DNA of 64,000 bases from Pseudomonas reinekei (lineage in GTDB: Bacteria; Pseudomonadota; Gammaproteobacteria; Pseudomonadales; Pseudomonadaceae), in contig NZ_MSTQ01000025.1 in assembly GCF_001945365.1 (NCBI RefSeq), positions 1-64,000 of the forward strand, read 5' to 3'. This document shows positions 44,669-53,807 of the stretch, piece after piece (position 1 is the stretch's first letter; each line of letters begins with the position of its first letter). The notes under the pieces were generated by a model. It saw only the letters and a program-made list of their open reading frames with translations. It did no database searches and was not told where the DNA came from. Made by a program: the position numbers and the translations under genes.

Positions 44669-45409
44669 ATGAGTCGAGTAGCCCTCGTAACGGGTGCCTC
44701 GCGCGGACTGGGCGAGTGCATCGCCCGTCGTCTGCATGCGGCGGGTTATCGCGTCGGACTGGCAGACGTGCGCCCCGAAGGCGTGCAACGTTTGGCTCTG
44801 GAGCTCGATAGCAGCGGCGCCAGCGCCATGGCCATCGAGCTCGACGTACGCAGCAAAGCAGCGTTTCAGCTTGCCCGTGATCTGCTTGCCGAGCGCTGGG
44901 GCGGCACTGACATTCTGGTGAACAACGCTGGGGTATCGAAAGTCGCCGCGCTGATGGACATCACGCCGGAAGAATTCGACGAGTCGATGGCGATTAACCT
45001 GCGCGGCACCTTTGTCGCTTGCCAGGTGTTCGGCGCGCACTTCGCCGAGCGTGGTTTCGGGCGCATCGTCAACATCGCGTCCCTCGCCGGGCAAAACGGC
45101 GGCACCGCCACCGGCGCGCATTACGCGGCCGCCAAGGGGGGCGTGGCGACCCTGACCAAGGTCTTCGCCCGTGAACTGGCGCCGCAAGGCGTGACCGTGA
45201 ACAGCATTTCGCCCGGTCCGCTGGACTTGCCGGTGGTGCGCGAAACGGTGGCCCCGGAGCGTCTGGAGCAGATTCTGAAAATGATCCCGGCCGGCACCCT
45301 CGGCGATCCGGCGTTCATTGCCGACAGCGTGCTGCTGTTGATCGCCGACAACGCCACCTCCGTAACCGGCGCGTGCCTGGACGTCAACGGCGGCTTGTTC
45401 ATGCGCTGA
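44669..45409 (+). CDS. iacE: Short-chain dehydrogenase/reductase
   Basis: A 246-residue SDR: cofactor motif TGASRGLG (about residue 8-15), NNAG (about 89), catalytic Ser in NIASLAG and Tyr/Lys in HYAAAKGG. In iac studies IacE reduces the 2-oxindole-type or keto intermediate. It starts 10 bases after iacD. A REP pair follows before iacF, so the first transcription unit may end here. Confidence 0.9.
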   Translation: MSRVALVTGASRGLGECIARRLHAAGYRVGLADVRPEGVQRLALELDSSGASAMAIELDVRSKAAFQLARDLLAERWGGTDILVNNAGVSKVAALMDITPEEFDESMAINLRGTFVACQVFGAHFAERGFGRIVNIASLAGQNGGTATGAHYAAAKGGVATLTKVFARELAPQGVTVNSISPGPLDLPVVRETVAPERLEQILKMIPAGTLGDPAFIADSVLLLIADNATSVTGACLDVNGGLFMR

Positions 45410-45412
45410 AAA

Positions 45413-45527
45413 TTGTGGCGAGCGAGCTTGCTTGCGCTGGGCTGCGAAGCAACCCCAACGCTTTCAGCAACACCGAATATTTTGCGATTGCTGGGCAATC
45501 GAGCGGGAGCAGGCTCCCTCGCCACAA
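45413..45527. repeat. REP pair between iacE and iacF
   Basis: TTGTGGCGAGCGAGCTTGC at 45413-45431 is nearly complementary to the segment ending 45527 (about two mismatches in 20). It splits the iac genes into two segments and may lower expression of iacF. Confidence 0.65.
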
Positions 45528-45579
45528 AAGCTGTGCCAGACCCATGACTTAACCGAAACAACAGTATTCAGGTGATGCA

Positions 45580-46530
45580 ATGATGAAGGTGAAGATCGAA
45601 AGGATCGTCGACGAAGCGCTGGATATCCGCTCCTTTCGCCTCGTGCGCAGTGACGGCCAGCCGCTCGACACCTATGAGCCGGGCGCCCACGTCGACCTGA
45701 CCGGGCCGACCGGCGTAACCCGCCAGTATTCGCTGTGCAGCCCGCCCCAGGACCGCCGCGCCTATCTGGTGGCGGTGAAGAAAGAAGCCCGGTCTCGCGG
45801 TGGCTCGCTGGCGCTGCACGAGCAAGTGGAAGAGGGCATGGAACTGGAAATGGGGGCGCCGCGCAACCTGTTCCGTCTCGATGAAAGTGCCCGCGAACAT
45901 GTGCTGTTCGCCGCCGGTATCGGTGTGACGCCGCTGCTGAGCATGGCGTATCGACTGGCGGAAAGCGGTCAGCCGTATCGCCTGCATTACTTTGCGCGTT
46001 CGGCGCAGTACGCTGCATTTACCGAGCTATTGGCTACCCAGTTTGCCGAGCATGTCGAGTTCCACTACGGCATCGAGCCCGCGGATCTGGACGGCGCCTT
46101 GAGCGCATGCCTGGAACGCGCCAATCCGGCGGCCCACGTCTACACCTGCGGTCCGGCCCCGTTCATGAACAAAGTGGTGGAAGTGGCGTCCCGCAGTCGC
46201 CCGGACGATTCGATCCACCTCGAGCACTTCGCCGCAGACCCGGCCGCCAACAGCGCCCCGGCCGGCACCTTCGAAGTCGAACTGGCCAGTTCCGGCGTGG
46301 TGCTGCACGTGCCGGCCAACACCAGCCTGGTCGATGTGTTGCAGGCCCATGGTTGCGACATCGATACCGAGTGCCGCGAAGGCATCTGCGGCACGTGCAT
46401 CGTCGAGGTGCTAGACGGTGTGCCGGAACATCGCGACAACTGCCTTTCCAATAAGGAAAAAGCCTCCAACAAGCAGATTTGCGCCTGCGTTTCCCGGGCA
46501 CTTTCCGCTCGCCTGGTATTGGACATCTAA
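45580..46530 (+). CDS. iacF: Ferredoxin-type oxidoreductase (VanB/PDR family)
   Basis: A 316-residue electron-transfer protein: flavin domain with 'RQYSLCSPP' (about 48-56), NAD domain with 'AAGIGVTPLLSM' and CGPAPFM, and a plant-type [2Fe-2S] domain at the C-terminus (C-x4-C-x2-C, CREGICGTC, and later DNCLSN). It hands electrons from NAD(P)H to the IacCD oxygenase. It starts ATGATG; AGGTGA is 8 bases before. Confidence 0.92.
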   Translation: MMKVKIERIVDEALDIRSFRLVRSDGQPLDTYEPGAHVDLTGPTGVTRQYSLCSPPQDRRAYLVAVKKEARSRGGSLALHEQVEEGMELEMGAPRNLFRLDESAREHVLFAAGIGVTPLLSMAYRLAESGQPYRLHYFARSAQYAAFTELLATQFAEHVEFHYGIEPADLDGALSACLERANPAAHVYTCGPAPFMNKVVEVASRSRPDDSIHLEHFAADPAANSAPAGTFEVELASSGVVLHVPANTSLVDVLQAHGCDIDTECREGICGTCIVEVLDGVPEHRDNCLSNKEKASNKQICACVSRALSARLVLDI

Positions 46531-46681
46531 GCGCTTTCTTCACTGGAAAGCTGACGCCGGAGCCTGTTGAATGGCGTCCGGCGGCCATCGAGGGAGGCGA
46601 TGGTTTCAGACATAACCGTGTTACCGAACCGCTCAATGAAGCGGTCAAAAAATAACAACAAAAACGTGAGGCTTTGCGGAC

Positions 46682-47602
46682 ATGACTACAGCATCGGCGG
46701 TGCGCAACGAAGCGTTCGAAAGTTGGTTGAGCCAGGTGAACCAGGCCTGTGGGCGTTTCGATGCCCGTGCGCTGGATACCGATTTCTACGGCGAACTGGC
46801 GGAATTTCGCAGTGGAGCGATCAACCTCAGTGTGGTCGACATGGCGCATGTGCATTTGTACCGCACCAGCAAGGACGTCAGCACCAGCGGCGACGGCCAC
46901 TATTACGCGGTGTTCCAGATGCGCGGCAGCTCGCGACTGGAGCAGGGCGACAACCGCGCGCAACTGGGCTGTGGCGACATTACCCTGATCGACGCCAGCC
47001 GCCCCAGCGACATGATCTACAACGACGATTGCCGACAGCTGTCGCTGATTCTTCCGCGACAGGTGGTCGAGCGTGGATCGCATTTCAATGGGATCAATTG
47101 CGCCACTCGGATCGCCGCCGGCAGCCCGCTCGCGTCGATGGCCAACAAACTGGTGTTGGAGACCCGTCAGCAGGAGGGCCTGGACATGCACGAAAGCGAA
47201 GCGGTGCTCGATGCCCTTGCCAGCCTGTTGCTGCCGGGCATCAGCGCCCAGTGCAGCGGCGGCGACGCCCATGAACGGCAGTTTCGCAAGATCATCGCCT
47301 TCATCGACCAGCACATCAGCGACGAAGAACTCTGTCCCGAGCTGATTGCCCGAGAGGTCGGCGTTTCGGTGCGAGGGCTGTACCGGATGTTCTCCAAGCG
47401 GGGCCTGGTGGTGGCGCAATACATCAAGCACCGCCGCCTGGATTTCTGTGCGCAAAACCTGCGCCGCGCCGATGTCGAGCAGAAGCTCTCGGCGCTGTGT
47501 TATGCGTGGGGGTTCTCGGATTCCAGCTACTTCTCGTCGGCGTTCAAATCGCGCTTTGGCGTGTCTCCCGGCGCCTATCGCAAGCGGTATAGCCAGATCT
47601 GA
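46682..47602 (+). CDS. feaR: AraC-family activator, FeaR type
   Basis: A 306-residue regulator. The N-terminal ligand domain (about 10-185) and the C-terminal AraC helix-turn-helix pair (about 205-305) match the layout of E. coli FeaR, including 'ESWLSQVNQACGRF' near residue 14, 'GDITLIDASRPSD', 'SVRGLYRMFSKRGLVVAQYI' and 'CYAWGFSDSSYFSSAFKSRF'. FeaR activates the amine oxidase and aldehyde dehydrogenase genes of arylethylamine breakdown, so aauB and feaB are the expected targets here. The ligand is probably the aromatic amine or aldehyde. Confidence 0.88.
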   Translation: MTTASAVRNEAFESWLSQVNQACGRFDARALDTDFYGELAEFRSGAINLSVVDMAHVHLYRTSKDVSTSGDGHYYAVFQMRGSSRLEQGDNRAQLGCGDITLIDASRPSDMIYNDDCRQLSLILPRQVVERGSHFNGINCATRIAAGSPLASMANKLVLETRQQEGLDMHESEAVLDALASLLLPGISAQCSGGDAHERQFRKIIAFIDQHISDEELCPELIAREVGVSVRGLYRMFSKRGLVVAQYIKHRRLDFCAQNLRRADVEQKLSALCYAWGFSDSSYFSSAFKSRFGVSPGAYRKRYSQI

Positions 47603-47635
47603 TGCGCCGGCATTGATGTTGAACTTGCCGTCCTC

Positions 47636-47727
47636 ATCGCTAGCAGGCTAGCTCCCACAGGGATTTTTGCCGTGCACAGATTTTGTGTTCGCTGGAGATC
47701 CACTGTGGGAGCTAGCCTGCTAGCGAT
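47636..47727. repeat. Long perfect inverted repeat (REP pair)
   Basis: Arms 47636-47660 and 47703-47727 are complementary over 25 bases (ATCGCTAGCAGGCTAGCTCC...), with a 42-base loop. A short hairpin GGCGGCC/GGCCGCC lies just beyond. It divides the convergent feaR and response-regulator genes and likely ends both transcripts. Confidence 0.85.
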
Positions 47728-47754
47728 GGCGGCCGAATGGCCGCCACAAATCCC

Positions 47755-48384
47755 TCAATGCCGCACCGGCTCTTCCACCGGTAAATGCAGCACTTCGCGC
47801 ACCAGCATGGCGATGCTGGTCACGCCCATCTTTTCCTTGATCTTGGTGCGATGCACGTCAACGGTCTTCACGCTGATGTTCAGCTCGCGAGCGATGACCT
47901 TGCTGGCCTTGCCATCGATCACCAGCATCAGCACTTCCCGCTCACGGCTGGTCAATAACGCCAATTTACCCTGCAGATTCTGTCGCTGTTGCTGATCGGC
48001 CTGGGCATGCACCGCGGTCTTCAGCGCGGCCTGGATGCGGTCGATCATCTGCTGCGGGTTGTAGGGCTTCTCGACGAAATCCAGCGCGCCGTTCTTCATC
48101 GCCGTGACCGACATCGGAATGTCGCCATGGGCCGAGACGAAGATGGTCGGCAGGGTACTGCCGCGCTGGTTGAGGATCTCCTGCAACTGGAAACCGCTGG
48201 TCTCCGGCATGCGCACGTCGAGCACCAGGCAGGCGGGCTGCTGGGGATCGTATTGGGTCAGGAACTCTTCGGCACCGGCGAAGCACTGCGCCTGCACACT
48301 GACGGACTCCAGCAGCCACGCCAGCGAAGTGCGCAGATCCTTGTCGTCGTCAACGATGTAAACAATCGGTTTGCGGGTTTCCAT
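47755..48384 (-). CDS. FixJ-type response regulator (LuxR-family output)
   Basis: A 209-residue regulator: receiver with DDD near residue 10-12 and phospho-acceptor Asp in VLDVRMPE (about residue 54), Lys in VEKPY, then a LuxR helix-turn-helix with LTSREREVLMLVIDGKASK and 'NISVKTVDVHRTKIKEKMGV'. The ATG at 48382-48384 is preferred; a GTG four codons upstream is possible. It faces iacG across a 260-base region with a CTAGTCGACTAG palindrome. It is the best candidate partner of the kinase at 37944. Confidence 0.92.
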   Translation of the reverse strand: METRKPIVYIVDDDKDLRTSLAWLLESVSVQAQCFAGAEEFLTQYDPQQPACLVLDVRMPETSGFQLQEILNQRGSTLPTIFVSAHGDIPMSVTAMKNGALDFVEKPYNPQQMIDRIQAALKTAVHAQADQQQRQNLQGKLALLTSREREVLMLVIDGKASKVIARELNISVKTVDVHRTKIKEKMGVTSIAMLVREVLHLPVEEPVRH

Positions 48385-48511
48385 CAGGGCTGCCACGAAA
48401 GTCTTCTAATTATTGTTTTCGCACGCGAACGCGCGGCACGCATCGGCTCATCTTTCTGGAGCCTCTGCGCAGGATACCCACTGTCGCCGGCCCTTGCGAT
48501 AAAGAAACCAC

Positions 48512-48523
48512 CTAGTCGACTAG
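48512..48523. promoter_or_regulatory. 12-base palindrome in the regulator/iacG divergent region
   Basis: CTAGTCGACTAG is a perfect palindrome with a CCTAG left edge. A loose echo, CCTAG-N10-TAG, occurs upstream of iacA near 39530. LuxR-type regulators bind such twofold sites. No match to a known site is claimed. Confidence 0.45.
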
Positions 48524-48644
48524 CGGAAACCCAACCTCACCATGGGGATCGTCAGAATGGTTGCCCCGTGGCCAGGGTCTTAGTCTTGTTCCATCACCTA
48601 CGGGCCGCACGATGGCGGTCCTCTTGAAGGAAGGGGGCATCGAC

Positions 48645-49154
48645 ATGGCCGACTTGAGCCAGCAGCAAATCGACTTTCGCAACGCCATGGCGCAGCTGCC
48701 GGCTGCGGTGAACATCATCACCACCAACGGCCCTGGCGGTCGTTGCGGCATTACTGCCAGCGCCGTGTGCTCGGTGACCGACTCGCCACCGACCGTGCTG
48801 GTGTGCGTCAACCGCAACAGCGCCACCCACGACGTATTCCGCACCAACGGCCATCTGTGCGTCAACGTGCTGTGTGGCGAACAGGAAGAGTTGGCTCGCC
48901 ACTTCGCCGGCATGACCAAAGTACCGATGGAAGAACGCTTTGCCTGGGACCTGTGGGATGACGGCGCCGCCGGCGTGCCGGTGCTGCGCGATGCCCTGGT
49001 GCAGCTACAAGGGCGGATCAGCGAGTGCAAGGAAGTAGGCTCGCATTCGGTGATGTTCGTGGAGCTGACCAAGGTGGGCGTGCGTGAGCCGCGCGATAGC
49101 CTGGTGTACTTCAACCGGTTGTTTCATCGCGTCGAGCATGCCAGCGCGGCTTGA
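48645..49154 (+). CDS. iacG: Flavin reductase partner of the first indole-acetate step
   Basis: A 169-residue flavin reductase (HpaC/FRP-like split barrel), with 'GGRCGITASAVCSVTDSPPT' near residue 35 and 'NVLCGEQEELARHFAG' near 75. It supplies reduced flavin to IacA. The ATG at 48645 is chosen, with AAGGAAGGGGG 7-17 bases upstream; an ATG at 48612 lacks it. It stands apart from iacA-F, with the palindrome region and the response regulator upstream. Confidence 0.9.
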   Translation: MADLSQQQIDFRNAMAQLPAAVNIITTNGPGGRCGITASAVCSVTDSPPTVLVCVNRNSATHDVFRTNGHLCVNVLCGEQEELARHFAGMTKVPMEERFAWDLWDDGAAGVPVLRDALVQLQGRISECKEVGSHSVMFVELTKVGVREPRDSLVYFNRLFHRVEHASAA

Positions 49155-49664
49155 GGGTTGTGGCGAGGGAGCTTGCTCCCGTTCGGCTGCGCAGCCGTCG
49201 TAATGCCCGGCAATGCGGTTCATCTGGATAACCGCGTTGATTGGGTTTGGGGCCGCTTCACAACCCAGCGGGAGCAAGCTCCCTCGCCACAGGTGTTTTT
49301 GTATTTGCCGTTACTGCTGTAAATATTCCCGCGCCAACCTGCACGCCCGCTCAATCAGCATTGGCGCCATTTCAATCGCCGTCGGCGTGCCTTGGTGTGA
49401 ATCCAGCCCACGTAGGTGGTGCCGCATAGCATCAGCAACGGATTTTCAATGAACACCGTCGGGGTGCCTGGCAAAAATCCACTGTGGGAGCGAGCCTGCT
49501 CGCGATGGCGGTGTGTTAGGCGCGGGAGCTGTTGACTGTGCCACCGTCATCGCCAGCAGGCTGGCTCCCACAGGTTTCTGTGGTGATTGCATAAAGTGCA
49601 TTCACCACAACTCCCTGTAGGAGCAAGCTTGCTCGCGATGGCGGACTAACAGGCAACATCACTC
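49155..49664. repeat. REP-rich gap
   Basis: A perfect 23-base inverted repeat (49159-49181 with 49269-49291, TGTGGCGAGGGAGC...) follows iacG. Further REPs are at 49482-49573 (CTGTGGGAG ... CTCCCACAG) and 49609-49645. These are hairpin repeats of different spacing, not a CRISPR array. About 49310-49465 reads on the reverse strand like a decayed coding tail (two frames). Nothing else is seen. Confidence 0.75.
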
Positions 49665-51791
49665 TCAGATCCGAAAACTCCCCACCAACTGATTCAACCG
49701 CGCCGCCTGCTGTTCCAGCTCGGTACAAGCCCGCAACGTCGCCTGCAGATTCTCCACCCCTTGCTGATTCAACGTGTTGATCCGGGTGATGTCGACATTG
49801 AGCGCTTCGACCACCGCTGTCTGTTCTTCCGTTGCAGCGGCGACAGACTGGTTGACGTTGTCGATCTCGCCGATGCGTTGCGTGACGCTGCCCAAGCGCG
49901 TGCCGGCGAGGTTGGCGATGGTGACGCTTTCTTCGCTGTGCTGCTGGCTTTCGGTCATGGTGGTAACCGAGTCCCGGGCGCCCACTTGCAGTTCCTCGAT
50001 CATCTGCTGGATCTCCAGCGCCGAGGCCTGGGTGCGTCCGGCGAGGCTGCGCACTTCGTCCGCTACGACGGCAAAACCGCGTCCGGCTTCACCGGCGCGT
50101 GCCGCTTCGATGGCGGCGTTGAGCGCCAGCAGGTTGGTCTGCTGGGAGATGCCCTTGATCACTTCGAGGATCTGCCCGATGTTCACGGTCTTGTCGTTGA
50201 GCACTTCGATGTTGGCGCAGGACGCACTGATCTTGCCTGACAGTTCGTTCATTACCTCGATCGTGCGTTGCACCACCTGGCGACCGTCTTCGGCTTGTTG
50301 CCGGGCGCTGGACGCCTGATGCGAGGCGTCGGAGGCATTGTTGGCGATTTCCTGGGCCGCGGCGCCCAATTGATTGATCGCGGCGGCCACGCTGTTGGTG
50401 CGGCTGGATTGATCGTCGAAATTGCTCAGCGACGCGTTGGACGCGTTCAGCACGCGGCGGGCACTTTCGTTGACGCCCAGTGCCGCTGACGACACCTCGC
50501 GCATCGACTGGTGAATGCGCTCGACAAAGCGGTTGAATGCGGTGGCCAACTGACCGATTTCATCCCGCGATTGCACCTGCAGGCGTCGAGTCAGGTCGCC
50601 TTCGCCGAGGGAAATATCTTCCATGACCCGCGTCAGCACCTGCAACGGCCGGGTAATGCGCCGGGCGGTGTACCCGATCAACAACAGGCCGAGCAGTGCC
50701 GAGCCGCCACCGAGCAGCAGTTCCAGCGCCGTGCTTTGCACACCTTGAGCGTCGAGTTCCTTTTTCAGGGTGGTCACTGGCGCCAACAACACCTCTTGCG
50801 GCACGCCCACCAGCACGCCCCACGGTGCGGCGCCGGCAATCGGGGGCAGCGGTTCGAGCACCTTGATCTGTTGCGAGTCGACAAACACTTTTGGCTGGCC
50901 CTGACGCAAAGCCTCCATCACTTCGGCGTTGTCCATCGGTTGGCCGAGTCGGCTGACATTCTGACTGTCGGCGGAGATCACGGCTCGGGGGCTGACGATG
51001 CTGATCTGGCCGTGGCCGTCAAACAGTTCAAGCGCACTGGCTTCGCTGTTCTTTTGCAGGGCGGCGAGGTTGATGTCGAGGCCGACCACGGCGATCACCT
51101 TGCCGTTTTCCAGCAGCGGGAAGGCGATGCTGGTCACCAGTTTGCGGCTGCCGGAGGCTTCGTCGAAATACGGTTCCAGTACACAGGCCTGACGGGTATC
51201 GCGGGCGCAGGTGTAGAAGGCGTTATACGGTGCGCCGCTCGGGCCGGGTTCGGTGTTGGCCAGCAGGCCTTCGTCGCCGATAACGGCCTGGAGTTCGCCG
51301 GGTGTGCTCTGCACCCAGTACAACGAGAATCGCCCGGTTTCGTTGCTGCCCAATTCGGCCTGATTGGCGAACCCGGCATCGGCGCCATCCAGCGCATCGG
51401 GTTGAAAAATGACGAAAAGCCCGAGCAGGTCGGGCTTGTCGATCAGGGCCTGATGAAGCTGTGTACTCAGCTCCTGGCGCAGTTGTTGGGCGCTCAGTCG
51501 GCCCTGATGCTGGAGTTGCCTGAGGTAGAGCAAATACCGCGACAACCCCTGGCCGAATTCGTGGGTTTGCATGAAGGTGCGTTGCACTTGCATGGCCTGC
51601 ACTTTGCCCAGCGCCTGCATGTGCTCCCTGGCGGCATCGGCGAGCATTTCGCCGCTGGCCTCGGCCACTTGCCGGCTGCTTTTGTGCGTCTGATAGAGCG
51701 ACAACCCCATCAGCAAACCGACCACCAACAACAGGCAGAGACCGGCGAGCAGGGCGATCTTGCTCTGGATCGTAAGGAATGTTTTGCGCAT
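49665..51791 (-). CDS. Methyl-accepting chemotaxis protein with double Cache sensor
   Basis: A 708-residue chemoreceptor: helix 1 (about 10-30), large periplasmic Cache-type sensor (about 35-335) with 'YFDEASGSRKLVTSIAFPLL' near residue 207, helix 2 (about 355-378), HAMP, and a signalling domain with tip QQTNLLALNAAIEAARAGEA. Cache receptors often bind amino acids, amines or acids. Its place next to the aau/iac genes suggests it could sense aromatic amines or indole-acetate, which is inference. The ATG at 51791 follows AAAAGGCTTTTCC. Confidence 0.92.
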   Translation of the reverse strand: MRKTFLTIQSKIALLAGLCLLLVVGLLMGLSLYQTHKSSRQVAEASGEMLADAAREHMQALGKVQAMQVQRTFMQTHEFGQGLSRYLLYLRQLQHQGRLSAQQLRQELSTQLHQALIDKPDLLGLFVIFQPDALDGADAGFANQAELGSNETGRFSLYWVQSTPGELQAVIGDEGLLANTEPGPSGAPYNAFYTCARDTRQACVLEPYFDEASGSRKLVTSIAFPLLENGKVIAVVGLDINLAALQKNSEASALELFDGHGQISIVSPRAVISADSQNVSRLGQPMDNAEVMEALRQGQPKVFVDSQQIKVLEPLPPIAGAAPWGVLVGVPQEVLLAPVTTLKKELDAQGVQSTALELLLGGGSALLGLLLIGYTARRITRPLQVLTRVMEDISLGEGDLTRRLQVQSRDEIGQLATAFNRFVERIHQSMREVSSAALGVNESARRVLNASNASLSNFDDQSSRTNSVAAAINQLGAAAQEIANNASDASHQASSARQQAEDGRQVVQRTIEVMNELSGKISASCANIEVLNDKTVNIGQILEVIKGISQQTNLLALNAAIEAARAGEAGRGFAVVADEVRSLAGRTQASALEIQQMIEELQVGARDSVTTMTESQQHSEESVTIANLAGTRLGSVTQRIGEIDNVNQSVAAATEEQTAVVEALNVDITRINTLNQQGVENLQATLRACTELEQQAARLNQLVGSFRI

Positions 51792-51844
51792 TGGAAAAGC
51801 CTTTTTCCATGGGGGCAGTGGATGCGCCACTGCCCCGTTATGAC

Positions 51845-53167
51845 TTAGAAAGTGCTGGCGAAAATCAGCTGGCTATAGAGATTCTTGTCGTTGTTGCCCA
51901 ACTGCGTGCCACCCTGATCGGCGCTCTTGTCCGGCTGGAACAGGCCAACCAGCGGCATCACCGTGATGTGGTCGTTGAGGTGCCATTCGGCATACAGGTC
52001 GATTTCGTGGCCATCGGTGTTGCCCAGGTCGCGGTCGATGGTGTCGAAGTTGAAGTACATCGCGCCCACGGTCAGGTTTTCCAGGGGCGAGACAGTGAAC
52101 TTGAGCTGCTGGATGCGCGAGTTGGTGTTGAACGGGCCGGCGTAGTTGCCCGCCACTTCACCCTGGAACCAGGTACCGAAGCCACGACTGAAACCGTAGA
52201 ACAGCGTGTCGTAGCCTTCCGAAAAGCGGCTGTAGCGGTAGCCGGCATAGGGTGTCCATGGGGTTTCGGAAAAGGTCCAGCCGGCCTCCAGATACCAGGC
52301 GTCCTCGGTGGCGGAGTGAGGTTTGTCCTGCTTGGCGTATTCGCCGGAGAGGAATAGATCTTTGACCCCGGCATTGCCGGTCGCGCGCAGGCTGTAGGTT
52401 TTCATGCCGTCGCGTTCGAGTTGCGCAGGGGACGCGTACTGTTCGTCGATGTCTTTGGTGTCGACGTAGGTCACGCCGACGGTGCCGGCTTCAGACACGT
52501 GCTCCAGGGTGCCGACGTACATTTCGGTCATGGCCTGGGCGCGGTTGTTGGACTTCAACCACATCAGGTCGCCGCGCCAGCCTTCCTTGCCCCCGATGCG
52601 CAGCACGGCGGTTTCGTCGAAGGCCTTGCGCGCGGCCAGCCAGTAGGCGCCACCGCGATTGAACTCGCCGTCGGCCAGGCCTTTGCCGAGGTTCAGGGCG
52701 TCGCCATTGATCAGGAAGCCGTCGCCGACGACGACGTTCTGCCGACCGAAAGACAGGTCGATGCCGTCGGCACCCAGCACCGGAAACAGGTCAGCCGAGC
52801 GCCAGCCGAGGTAGGCGTCTTCGAACCTGGTGGTGCGTTCCGAACCGTCGCTGAAGCCGGCCGCATCGCCGTCGCCCCAGGTGCCGGAGCTGAGCATGTT
52901 CGCCGCGCCGTAAGCGGTGCCCACACCGCCCAGGCCCTGGTCGAAACTCAAACCATATTTGATATAGCCCTCGCGCCACGACGAAGCACCTTCATCGAGA
53001 CGCCCCGACAGGGCGTAATTTTCCTGACTGTGGAACACGCCAAATACCGCTTCCAGAGTGGCGTTCAGGTGACTGTCGTCGTCGGCGTAGAGTTCATAGG
53101 CTCCGGCCTGGCCGGCGCTGATCATCAGCGCGAGCGTGGAGAGTCGAAGCAACGGGGACTTGAGCAT
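51845..53167 (-). CDS. Outer-membrane beta-barrel porin
   Basis: A 440-residue exported protein: signal peptide (about 1-21, GQAGA-YE), acidic mature start, then alternating amphipathic strands ending in a C-terminal Phe (FASTF), as required for outer-membrane insertion. It resembles alginate-export-like or specific porins more than OprD, and I do not assign a family. It ends 53 bases before the chemoreceptor gene; both could be one unit for substrate entry and sensing. Start at ATG 53167 gives the signal peptide. Confidence 0.8.
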   Translation of the reverse strand: MLKSPLLRLSTLALMISAGQAGAYELYADDDSHLNATLEAVFGVFHSQENYALSGRLDEGASSWREGYIKYGLSFDQGLGGVGTAYGAANMLSSGTWGDGDAAGFSDGSERTTRFEDAYLGWRSADLFPVLGADGIDLSFGRQNVVVGDGFLINGDALNLGKGLADGEFNRGGAYWLAARKAFDETAVLRIGGKEGWRGDLMWLKSNNRAQAMTEMYVGTLEHVSEAGTVGVTYVDTKDIDEQYASPAQLERDGMKTYSLRATGNAGVKDLFLSGEYAKQDKPHSATEDAWYLEAGWTFSETPWTPYAGYRYSRFSEGYDTLFYGFSRGFGTWFQGEVAGNYAGPFNTNSRIQQLKFTVSPLENLTVGAMYFNFDTIDRDLGNTDGHEIDLYAEWHLNDHITVMPLVGLFQPDKSADQGGTQLGNNDKNLYSQLIFASTF

Positions 53168-53807
53168 GGCATGACATCCGTTCTTGTTCTTGAGCGCAGG
53201 TTTGCGGTCTGCCCGGATACTAAGTCGCGCCTTTTTTCGAGCCTTTTGCCTGTTTGCCAATTAGTTGGTTGTGCATGCCAATTTGCATGGCGTGTTGCCT
53301 GTAGCGTCGCATCGATGTAGGTGGGGGCGTTTCTTTTACTGCTGCACGGACTGAGCAATACATCCCCAAACACCCCAGCCAACAACGTAGCGCACACCAT
53401 CGTCGCCAGTTAGACCATCACCACAGAACGCCATAAGGTCATCAAGGTTACCGTTCGTCGTATTTTCTAGAATTTAAAGTCGAGCTTCAAAAAATATATT
53501 TTGAAAAAGAAAGAAATTTCCTACTTCGTCCTACAGCTCATTGAGCTCAGTGTCTTTCGTTTTGTTTCAGATTTGAGTCAGCTTTGTTTTTGGCTTTTAA
53601 GTACTTATAGATGTCTGCCAGTGAGGTGCAATCTCTTAAACCGAAGGTGAAATAAAAACGATCCTGAAATCTCGCACGAATTTTCCTTGAATATTGAATG
53701 AAAATTCCTACGCACAAAAAAATTTCCTCTTGCGACAAGTTATGGAAGTTACTAAATAGAGAAGGGTCACTGACTTTGGTGGCACACCCTCTAATAGTGA
53801 GTAATCA
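53168..53807. other. Left edge of the AT-rich island, 640 bases, no firm gene
   Basis: The first part (to about 53450) is ordinary chromosomal composition and holds the porin promoter. From about 53450 the DNA turns AT-rich. A reverse-strand frame at 53547-53738 (63 codons, TTG start) ends in a segment, FGLRDCTSLADIYKYLKAK, that has the rhythm of an acyl-carrier-protein C-terminus; it could be a fragment. No reliable ribosome site was seen for it. Confidence 0.4.

Noticed and set aside
49155..49664. CRISPR-like repeats
   Set aside because: Hairpin units of unequal spacing and orientation, no constant spacer length, no cas genes.
50511..51848. Open frame of 445 codons antisense to the Cache chemoreceptor
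   Set aside because: Shadow of the real gene; no domain or start signal.
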